64,000 nucleotides of DNA from Brevundimonas sp. SH203 (GTDB lineage: Bacteria > Pseudomonadota > Alphaproteobacteria > Caulobacterales > Caulobacteraceae), in the NCBI RefSeq assembly GCF_002157625.1, contig NZ_BDMM01000006.1, positions 62,001-126,000 of the forward strand, given 5' to 3'. Within the stretch, counting starts at the first letter, position 1. Every line of letters begins with the position of its first letter. The notes beneath the pieces were generated by a model that was not told the origin of the DNA, did no database searches, and saw only the letters and a list, made by a program, of their open reading frames with translations. Shown piece after piece: positions 37,134 to 43,413 of this stretch. A program made the translations under genes and the position numbers.

Positions 37134-37241
37134 CGTCATCCTCGGGCTCGACCCGAGGATCAGGTGTGGGGCGGCCCATGCGCATCCGTCGTCGCATGAG
37201 CGATAGAAGGTCCGATCCTCGGGTCGAGCCCGAGGATGACG
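37134..37241. repeat. Dispersed palindromic repeat, family B copy 2
   Basis: Perfect 28-bp inverted arms at 37134-37161 and 37214-37241 (CGTCATCCTCGGGCTCGACC and on) around a 52-base middle. The arms of this copy read GGCTCGACC where copy 1 has GGCTTGACC, with the matching change in the other arm. It occupies the hisH-hisA spacer. Confidence 0.9.
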
Positions 37242-37262
37242 GGGCGGGGAGAGCGGCGCGGC

Positions 37263-37865
37263 TCACACCGCAAGCTCCAGGAAATTCTTGAGGATGGTCG
37301 CCCCGGCCTCGGCCGAGCGTTCGGGGTGGAACTGGCAGCCCCAGCGGTTGGCGGATCGCACCATGGCTGGAACCGGCCCGCCATAGTCGGCGCGGGCCAG
37401 GGTGGCGGGTCCGTTCGGGCAGACGAAGCCGTGGACGAAATAGGCGTAGGCGCCGTCGGCGACGCCCTCCAGCAGCGGATCGTCGCGGTCGCGCGTCAGA
37501 CGGCTCCAGCCCATGTGCGGCACGGGCAGGGGCGCGTCCGGCTCAAGCCGCCGCACCGTACCGGGGATGAGGCCCAGCATCTCGACATCCTCCCCCTCGT
37601 CGCTGCGCTCGAAAAGCAGTTGCTGGCCCAGACAGACGCCCAGCAGGGGGCGTTCGAAGGCGCGCAAGGGCTCGATCAGGTTCAACGCCGCCAGCCGCGA
37701 CATGGCGTAGCCCGCCGCCCCGACGCCGGGCAGGACGACCCGCTCGGCCTCTGCGATCACAGCCGGTTCGGCGGTCAGGCGCACGGTCGCGCCCAGCCGC
37801 TCCAGCGCGAACTGGACCGAGGCGATATTGCCCGCGCCATAGCTGATGACGGCGACCTCGGTCAC
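37263..37865 (-). CDS. hisH: Imidazole glycerol phosphate synthase, glutaminase subunit HisH
   Basis: Class I glutamine amidotransferase that supplies ammonia to HisF. 200 residues. The nucleophile is Cys78 in LLGVCLGQQLLF; the His-Glu pair is in CQFHPERS near the C-terminus; VISYGAGNIASV opens the domain and HMGWS is the family block. The start is GTG at 37865, overlapping the stop of the hisC-hisB fusion gene (GTGA). Confidence 0.97.
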   Translation of the reverse strand: MTEVAVISYGAGNIASVQFALERLGATVRLTAEPAVIAEAERVVLPGVGAAGYAMSRLAALNLIEPLRAFERPLLGVCLGQQLLFERSDEGEDVEMLGLIPGTVRRLEPDAPLPVPHMGWSRLTRDRDDPLLEGVADGAYAYFVHGFVCPNGPATLARADYGGPVPAMVRSANRWGCQFHPERSAEAGATILKNFLELAV

Positions 37866-39286
37866 AGCACCCCCTTGGTCGAAGGCACCGCGTCGCCCTC
37901 GATGCGGATGGCCTGGCGCAGGGCGCGGCCGAAGGCCTTGTAGACGGCCTCGGTCTTGTGGTGGTCGTCCTGGCCCGTGACGGTGATGTGGACGGCGGCA
38001 CCCATGGCTTCGGCCAGCGAGCGGAAGACGTGGGCCGTCAGGTCGGTGCGGTAGTCGCCGATATAGGGTGTCTCGAACGTCCCTTCGAACAGCGGATAGG
38101 GGCGGCCCGACAGGTCGATGGAGACGGTCGCATTGGCCTCGTCCATCGGCAGAACGAAGCCGTAACGCGCGATGCCTTTCCGCTCGCCCAACGCCTTTTT
38201 CAGCGCCTGACCGAGCGCGATGGCGCTGTCCTCGATGGTGTGGTGCGGGTCGGTGTGCAGGTCGCCTTCGCATTGCAGACGCAGCGAGAAGCCGCCGTGG
38301 GCCGCGATCTGCTCCAACATGTGATCGAAGAAGCCGACGCCGGTTTCGATCTTCACCGGGCCGGGCGCGTCCAGATCGACGGCGCAGACGATGCGCGTCT
38401 CCTTGGTGTCGCGCACGGCCTGACCGACGCGCGGCGCGCGGCGCCTGGCGGGCGTCAGGCCGAAGGCGGCCAGCAGCCGGTCATTGACCTCGGGCTTGAT
38501 GGAGATGGGCAGGCGCAGCCGCTCGCCCGACAGGTCGGCCTCGACGCCATAGGCTTTCAGACCGGCCAGGACGGCGGCGGGGTCTTCCGGCCGCGTCAGG
38601 ACGATGGGACCGACGCCGGGTTCGACGGGCGTCAGACGGCCCAGCTCGCGGGCGACCCGCTCGCGCTCGCGCCGGACGGCGGCGATGCGTTCCGCCGTCT
38701 CGATCATCCGCGACGGGTCCAGCGCCTGCTGCGCCAGCCGCACCAGCGGTTCGGGCAGGGCGTAGGGTTCCAGCACCGAGGCCAGCCGGGCCAGCGTCCG
38801 GGGCTGGGCGATGGCCGTCCCGACCCGCGCGCCCGCCAGCCCATAGGCCAGCGACAGGCTGCGCAGCACGATCAGGTTCGGCTGGTCCTTGACGACCGTG
38901 ACGGCCGATTTGCTGTCGGAAAACTCGATCAGTCCCTCGTCCACGACCAGCAGGGCGGGGGCGACGCGGGCGGCCATTTCCGCGACCGCCTCGGGCGAAC
39001 CCAAGGCACGGACGACGACGACGGCGGGATCGCCCTTCGCCGGATAGATGGCGCTCAGACTGTCATAGGGTTCGGCCTGGGGCGCCTGGACCGAACCGCC
39101 GTCGCGGGCGGCGAGGCGCCAGGCCAGCTCCAGCCCGTGGGTCAGGCCGCGCACCGGCAGGACCTGATCGACGGGCGTGGCGTAGATGGCGGCCATGCGG
39201 GCGGCCAGCGCCGGGGCGTCGCCCGGATAGCGGTCCAGACCTTCGCCGCCGGAGACCAGCGGGGAATAGGGGGCGGGCAGGGTCAT
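37862..39286 (-). CDS. hisB: HisB dehydratase with N-terminal degenerate HisC-like domain
   Basis: 474 residues in one uninterrupted frame. Residues about 286-474 are imidazoleglycerol-phosphate dehydratase: GVGFFDHMLEQIAAHGGF, GDLHTDPHHTIEDSAIALG and GQDDHHKTEAVYKAFGRAL carry the metal-binding His and Glu, and the end RIEGDAVPSTKGVL is like the enterobacterial bifunctional HisB. Residues about 10-278 resemble HisC: GLDRYPGD, VVDEGLIEF, LSLAYGLAGARVG and LRLPISIKPEVNDRLL follow its order. But the PLP lysine is Leu146 (SLSLAYG instead of SLSKAYG), the Tyr after the PLP Asp (DEAY) is Leu119, and the NPNNPTG block is gone. The half is shorter than HisC and cannot be an aminotransferase. Start ATG 39286 has AAAGG 6 bases upstream. 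Confidence 0.93.
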   Translation of the reverse strand: MTLPAPYSPLVSGGEGLDRYPGDAPALAARMAAIYATPVDQVLPVRGLTHGLELAWRLAARDGGSVQAPQAEPYDSLSAIYPAKGDPAVVVVRALGSPEAVAEMAARVAPALLVVDEGLIEFSDSKSAVTVVKDQPNLIVLRSLSLAYGLAGARVGTAIAQPRTLARLASVLEPYALPEPLVRLAQQALDPSRMIETAERIAAVRRERERVARELGRLTPVEPGVGPIVLTRPEDPAAVLAGLKAYGVEADLSGERLRLPISIKPEVNDRLLAAFGLTPARRRAPRVGQAVRDTKETRIVCAVDLDAPGPVKIETGVGFFDHMLEQIAAHGGFSLRLQCEGDLHTDPHHTIEDSAIALGQALKKALGERKGIARYGFVLPMDEANATVSIDLSGRPYPLFEGTFETPYIGDYRTDLTAHVFRSLAEAMGAAVHITVTGQDDHHKTEAVYKAFGRALRQAIRIEGDAVPSTKGVL

Positions 39287-39320
39287 CGGCGGCCTTTGTC
39301 GGGGAGGCTCGGGGTGAGGC

Positions 39321-39403
39321 GTGCTAGTGAGCAAGGCGTGAGCTTGAGAGCGTCGAAATCAGCACAGTCCCGCTCACCTCTTTGCTCACCAGCACTCTTC
39401 ACT
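39321..39403. repeat. Dispersed GTGAG/CTCAC repeat, family C copy 1
   Basis: An imperfect palindrome: GTGCTAGTGAGCAAGGCGTG at the left pairs with CTTTGCTCACCAGCAC at the right. The same element, about 74-83 bases, recurs at 41966-42039 with a shared core CGTCGAAATC / GGTCGAAATC and CTCACCTCTTGCTCACCAGC. It lies in the hisD to hisCB spacer. Confidence 0.8.
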
Positions 39404-39422
39404 GAAACCGTTCTAAAGTCCC

Positions 39423-40742
39423 TCATCCTTCGCTCCTCAGATCGGCGGCGCGGGCGTGGGCTTCTAGGCCTTCCATCCGGGCCAGACGGGCGGCGATGGG
39501 GGCCAGGGCGCGGGCGCCGGCCTCGGTGACGAGTTGCACCGACATGGTGGTCATGAAGCTGGCGGTGGTGACGCCGCCCAGCGTCCTGGCCCCGCCGTCG
39601 GTCGGCAGGACGTGGCTGGGGCCGGCGGCGTAGTCTCCCAGCGTCTCGGCGGCGAACCGGCCGACGAAGACGGCTCCGGCGGCGTTGATGGACTCCACCA
39701 GCGGTTCGGGATCGTCGATCTGGATCGCCAGGTGTTCGGGGCCATACAGATTGGCGACTTCGGCGGCGGCGTCCAGGTCACGGACCAGGATGGCGCGGGC
39801 TTCCTGCAGCGACGCGCGAGCGATGGCTTCGCGCGGCAGGGTGGCGACCTGAACCTCGACCTCGGTCAGGATGTAGTCGATGGTGGCGCGGCTGGTGGAG
39901 ACCAGCAGAACCTGCGCGTCCGCATCGTGTTCGGCCTGGCTCAGCAGGTCGGCGGCGACGATCTCGGGCGCGGCGTCGCGGTCGACGATGACCATCAGCT
40001 CCGACGGCCCGGCGGGCATGTCGACGGCGGGGCCGCCCGGCAGGGCGGACGCCTGCTTCTTGGCCTCGGCCACATAGGCGTTGCCGGGTCCGAACAGCTT
40101 GTCGCAGGCCGGGATGATCCCGTCCTCAAGTTCGACGCCGAAGGTCAGGGCGGCGATGGCCTGCGCCCCGCCCATCAGCCAGAGGGCGTCCAGACCGGCC
40201 TCGGCGGCGGCCAGGATCATGGCGGGGTGGACGCCGCCCTCCTTGTCCGGCGGTGTGACGGCGATCCGTTCGCCCACGCCCGCGACCCCGGCCGGGATGG
40301 CCAGCATCAGCAGGGACGAGAACAGCGGCGCCGTGCCGCCCGGAACATACAGGCCCGCCGAGGCGATGGGCCGCCACGCCAGTTTGGAGCGCACGCCGGG
40401 CGTGGTCTCGACGAAGGGGGTGTCTTCCGGCCGGGTCGCCTGGTGGAAGACGCGGATGTTGTCGGCCGCCATCCGCAGGGCGCGCACGTCGCCAGGGGGC
40501 AGGGCGTTGCGGGCGTCCGCCACCGTCTGTTCGGTGATGGCGATGCGGCGCGGCGGGGCCTTGTCCAGCTTGAGGCACCAGTCGGTCACGGCCGCGCCGC
40601 CGCGCACCCGCACGTCGTCCAGAATGGTGCGGACCACCTCGGTCACGTCGCCGGCGGTGCGTCGGGACGGGCGGGCGAGCGCCGCCGTCTTTCCAGCGGC
40701 GTCGAGCGACGACCAGTCGATGCGTTTGAACAGGTCGCCCAT
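39423..40742 (-). CDS. hisD: Histidinol dehydrogenase
   Basis: Zinc enzyme making the last two oxidations, histidinol to histidine. 439 residues. The motifs VPGGTAPLFSSLLMLAIPA, FGPGNAYVAEAKK, DMPAGPSELMVI and LLSQAEHDADAQV (zinc His) are present, with EHLAI and GPSHVLPTDG near the C-terminus. ATG 40742 overlaps the stop of hisG; a GTG one codon earlier (40745) is also possible. Confidence 0.97.
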   Translation of the reverse strand: MGDLFKRIDWSSLDAAGKTAALARPSRRTAGDVTEVVRTILDDVRVRGGAAVTDWCLKLDKAPPRRIAITEQTVADARNALPPGDVRALRMAADNIRVFHQATRPEDTPFVETTPGVRSKLAWRPIASAGLYVPGGTAPLFSSLLMLAIPAGVAGVGERIAVTPPDKEGGVHPAMILAAAEAGLDALWLMGGAQAIAALTFGVELEDGIIPACDKLFGPGNAYVAEAKKQASALPGGPAVDMPAGPSELMVIVDRDAAPEIVAADLLSQAEHDADAQVLLVSTSRATIDYILTEVEVQVATLPREAIARASLQEARAILVRDLDAAAEVANLYGPEHLAIQIDDPEPLVESINAAGAVFVGRFAAETLGDYAAGPSHVLPTDGGARTLGGVTTASFMTTMSVQLVTEAGARALAPIAARLARMEGLEAHARAADLRSEG

Positions 40743-41623
40743 CACATCATCTTCTCGATGGGCAGGACCAGAATGGCCGAGGCGCCGGCGGCCTTCAGCT
40801 TCTCCAGCGTCTCCCAGAAAACGGCCTCCTGGCAGACGGCGTGGACCGCCACCGCGTCGTCGCGGCCCGACAGGGGCATGACGGTGGGCGAACCGGCGCC
40901 GGGCAGGATGGCGGTGATCTGGTCCAGCGCGGCGCGCGGCGCGTTCAGCATGACGTATTTGGCGCCTTGCGAGGACACCACGCCCGCCATCCGTTCGATG
41001 ATGCTGTCCAGCAGGGGCTGCAGGCCGGGTTCGGGCGCGGTCGGCGACTGGATCAGCACGGCCTGGCTTTCCAGAACCGTATCCTTGGCGCCCAGGCCAT
41101 TGGCCTCCAGCGTCGCGCCGGTCGAGACCAGATCGCAGATGGCGGCGGCCAGTTTCAGCCGGGGCGCGACCTCGACGGCGCCGCGCATGACGACGATGTC
41201 GGCCTGAACCCCGCGCTCGTCCAGGAACCTGCGCAGGATCTTGGGATAGGAGGTCGCGATGCGCAGGCCCTCCAGCGAGGCCGGGCCGTCATAGGCCAGG
41301 CTCGGCGGCGTCGCGAGTTTCAGCGTGCAGCGGCCGAAGCCCAGCGGCATGACGATGGAGGCGTTCGGCCCCCCGTTGCGGCCTTCCTCCAGCACGTTCT
41401 CGCCGACGATTCCCAGATCGCAGACCCCGTCCGCCACGAAGGTCGGAATGTCGTCGTCGCGCACGCGCAGCAGGTCGATGGGATAGTTTTCGACCCGATA
41501 CAGCAGGTCGTTGTGGCCCTTGACCCATTTCAGGCCCGCGTCCCGGATCAGGTCCAGGCTGCGGTCGGCCAGACGGCCGGATTTCTGGACGGCGATGCGG
41601 AGCCGGCCCTGGACAGTGCTCAT
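40742..41623 (-). CDS. hisG: ATP phosphoribosyltransferase HisG, long form
   Basis: First and feedback-controlled step of histidine synthesis. 293 residues, the long hexameric form with a C-terminal regulatory domain, which does not need HisZ. LRIAVQKSGRL, LRVRDDDIPTFVADGVCDLG and the phosphate loop DLVSTGATLEANGL are intact, and the regulatory domain ends ETLEKLKAAGASAILVLPIEKMM, very close to the Escherichia coli ending as I remember it. Many alphaproteobacteria use the short HisG with HisZ, so this form is notable here. Confidence 0.97.
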   Translation of the reverse strand: MSTVQGRLRIAVQKSGRLADRSLDLIRDAGLKWVKGHNDLLYRVENYPIDLLRVRDDDIPTFVADGVCDLGIVGENVLEEGRNGGPNASIVMPLGFGRCTLKLATPPSLAYDGPASLEGLRIATSYPKILRRFLDERGVQADIVVMRGAVEVAPRLKLAAAICDLVSTGATLEANGLGAKDTVLESQAVLIQSPTAPEPGLQPLLDSIIERMAGVVSSQGAKYVMLNAPRAALDQITAILPGAGSPTVMPLSGRDDAVAVHAVCQEAVFWETLEKLKAAGASAILVLPIEKMM

Positions 41624-41633
41624 GTTCGGATTC

Positions 41634-41918
41634 TCAGTCTTTCAGCCGGTCCAGGGCGATGCGGTATCCCTGATGCGGCATGTCTTTCAGATAGCGGGCG
41701 ACGCGGACGACGGTGGTGGGGCTGGCATGGGCCTCGGCCGCGATCTCGCGATAGGACTTGCCCCCGGCGTCCAGCAGACGCGCGACCTGCCACCGCTCGG
41801 TGAAGGCGCGCAGTTCGGCGGGCGTACAGAGATCGGCCAGAAAGGCGTCGATCTCCTCGCGCGTCTGCATCGACAGCAGGGCGTCATGAAGGGCGGCGCG
41901 GGTGGGCGGGGTCGTCAT
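41634..41918 (-). CDS. YerC/YecD (TrpR-related) regulator, probable HisR
   Basis: 94-residue all-helical DNA-binding protein of the TrpR superfamily. TPAELRAFTERWQVARLLDAG is the first part of the domain, and GKSYREIAAEAHASPTTVVRVARYL is the helix-turn-helix. Start ATG 41918 (MTTPPTRAALHD) is chosen because the upstream frame has no family similarity. It sits 10 bases before hisG as first gene of the his operon, and an inverted repeat lies directly before its start. Members at the head of his operons are thought to repress histidine genes (the HisR idea); here this is inferred from position. Confidence 0.85.
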   Translation of the reverse strand: MTTPPTRAALHDALLSMQTREEIDAFLADLCTPAELRAFTERWQVARLLDAGGKSYREIAAEAHASPTTVVRVARYLKDMPHQGYRIALDRLKD

Positions 41919-41922
41919 GCGT

Positions 41923-41948
41923 GTTCCATTATGGTGTAACGATGGAAC
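41923..41948. promoter_or_regulatory. Inverted repeat, candidate operator of the his operon
   Basis: GTTCCAT (41923-41929) and ATGGAAC (41942-41948) are perfect inverted 7-bp arms with a 12-base centre TATGGTGTAACG. The site is 5-30 bases upstream of the YerC/HisR start codon, where a bound TrpR-type repressor would block transcription or ribosome entry. The role is inferred. Confidence 0.5.
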
Positions 41949-41965
41949 GGTCAAGGGGGAGAGGA

Positions 41966-42039
41966 GTGTTAGTGAGCGAAGTGTGAGCGTGGCGCGGTCG
42001 AAATCCAAGCTCACCTCTTGCTCACCAGCACTTCTCACT
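41966..42039. repeat. Dispersed GTGAG/CTCAC repeat, family C copy 2
   Basis: Second copy of the element at 39321-39403. Both begin GTG(C/T)TAGTGAGC, contain GTCGAAATC and end CTTGCTCACCAGCACT. It separates the his operon from the divergent flavoprotein gene and is followed by a heptamer tandem repeat. Confidence 0.8.
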
Positions 42040-42044
42040 CATCC

Positions 42045-42086
42045 GCCACTCGCCACTCGCCACTCGCCACTCGCCACTCGCCGCTC
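42045..42086. repeat. 7-bp tandem repeat (GCCACTC x5 plus one variant)
   Basis: Five perfect copies of GCCACTC (42045-42079) are followed by GCCGCTC (42080-42086). The array ends 4 bases before an ATG at 42090 and 12 bases before the preferred start at 42099, in the place of a ribosome binding site. The unit is not a multiple of three and could change length by slippage. Confidence 0.9.
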
Positions 42087-42098
42087 TAAATGCGTCCC

Positions 42099-43304
42099 AT
42101 GACCAAGGTTCTCATCATCGGCGCGGGACACGCGGGCGGCTCCGTCGCGGCCTTTCTTCGGCAGTATGGCCATGAGGGGCCGATCGTTCTGGCGGGCGAA
42201 GAGGATGCGCCGCCGTATCAGCGGCCGCCCCTGTCCAAGGCGTGGCTGAAGGGCGAAGCCGACCTGGAGGCCCTGCTGCTGCGGCCTCTGAGCTTCTACG
42301 CCGAGCAGAACATCGACTTCCGGCCTTCCTCCGTCGCCGTGTCCATCGACCCGGAGGCCAAAACCGTCGCCTTCCGCGATGGGGCCAGCGAGACCTATGA
42401 CGTGCTGGTGCTGGCGACCGGATCGACGGCGCGCAAACTGCCGGTTCCGGGCGGCGACCATCCCGATCTGCTGGAGTTGCGGACGCTGAAGGACGCCGAG
42501 CGGCTGAAGGCCGCTCTGGGGCCGGGGCGGCGTCTGGCGGTGGTCGGCGGCGGCTATGTCGGGCTGGAGGCGGCGGCGTCCGCCCGCGCGCTGGGGGCCG
42601 AGGCCATCGTCATCGAGCGGGCGCCGCGCGTGCTGGCGCGGGTGGCGTCTGAAACGCTTTCGGCCTTCTTCACCGAACAGCATCGGGCGCGGAGCGTCGA
42701 GATTCTGACGGGGGCCGAGGTGGTCGCCGTGACGCGCGACGGCGTGACCCTGGCCGACGGAACCGTGGTTCGGGCCGATGCGGTGCTGGTCGGGGTCGGC
42801 GCCCTGGCCTGCGACGGCCTGCCCCGTTCGGCGGGCCTGCGGTGCGACGGCGGAGTGGTGGTGGACGATCAGGCGCGGACCAGCGATCCCGCCGTCTTCG
42901 CCGTCGGTGACATGACGCGCCGCCCGATCCCGGTCCACGGCGGGGTGCATCACCGGCTGGAGAGCGTGCCCAACGCCCTCGAACAGGCCAAACAGGCGGC
43001 CGCCGCCATCGTCGGTCGGCCCGGGCCGGCGCCCGAGGTTCCGTGGTTCTGGTCGGACCAGTACGACTACAAGCTGCAGATCGCGGGTCTGCCGTTCGCG
43101 GCGGATCGTCAGGTGGTGCGTGGCGACCCGGCCGCCGGAAGCTTTGCGGTGTTCCATCTGGCCGGCGACCGCATGGTCTGCGTCGAAGCAGTCAATGCGC
43201 CGCCGGAGTTCATGGCCGGCAAACAACTGATCGCTAGGGCGACGCCGGTGGACGCGGACAAGCTGGCGGACATGGCGGTGTCGATGAAGGCGGTTGCGGC
43301 CTGA
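42099..43304 (+). CDS. FAD-dependent ferredoxin/rubredoxin reductase-like oxidoreductase
   Basis: 401-residue flavoprotein of the pyridine-nucleotide-disulfide class, close to ferredoxin reductases that serve Rieske dioxygenases or P450s (rhodocoxin or putidaredoxin reductase type). FAD-binding IGAGHAGGSVAAFLRQ, the RPPLSK segment, LATGSTARKLPVPG, the NAD(P)-binding VVGGGYVGLEAAASARALG and the second FAD motif VFAVGDMT are in order; the reductase C-terminal domain (about 320-400) begins PWFWSDQYDYKLQIAG. There is no redox-active CxxxxC. ATG 42099 gives the usual MTKVLIIG start; ATG 42090 is also in frame. No ribosome site is visible because a tandem repeat fills that position. No ferredoxin gene is adjacent. 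Confidence 0.93.
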   Translation: MTKVLIIGAGHAGGSVAAFLRQYGHEGPIVLAGEEDAPPYQRPPLSKAWLKGEADLEALLLRPLSFYAEQNIDFRPSSVAVSIDPEAKTVAFRDGASETYDVLVLATGSTARKLPVPGGDHPDLLELRTLKDAERLKAALGPGRRLAVVGGGYVGLEAAASARALGAEAIVIERAPRVLARVASETLSAFFTEQHRARSVEILTGAEVVAVTRDGVTLADGTVVRADAVLVGVGALACDGLPRSAGLRCDGGVVVDDQARTSDPAVFAVGDMTRRPIPVHGGVHHRLESVPNALEQAKQAAAAIVGRPGPAPEVPWFWSDQYDYKLQIAGLPFAADRQVVRGDPAAGSFAVFHLAGDRMVCVEAVNAPPEFMAGKQLIARATPVDADKLADMAVSMKAVAA

Positions 43305-43345
43305 TCGTCTCCTCCCGCGAAGCGCGGAGGAGGCGTCGTCGCCGC

Positions 43346-43367
43346 AGTGCAACAAAACTGTTGCGCT
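43346..43367. promoter_or_regulatory. Short hairpin upstream of the ATP-grasp/Anbu operon
   Basis: GCAACA (43349-43354) and TGTTGC (43359-43364) are perfect inverted arms with an AAAC centre, extendable by three pairs (one G-T). It is the most AT-rich part of the 109-base spacer and lies about 50 bases before the ATP-grasp start, so it could be an operator or a promoter element. A GC hairpin at 43309-43332 just before it may end the preceding transcript but has no T-run. Confidence 0.4.
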
Positions 43368-43413
43368 TTCCGTTCCGAGGCCCTCACTCTGTGGTTTCTT
43401 CTCGGCGGGGCGG

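Noticed and set aside
39287..39422. his leader peptide with a run of histidine codons
   Set aside because: No short frame with repeated CAT/CAC codons was seen before hisD, hisG or the regulator gene.
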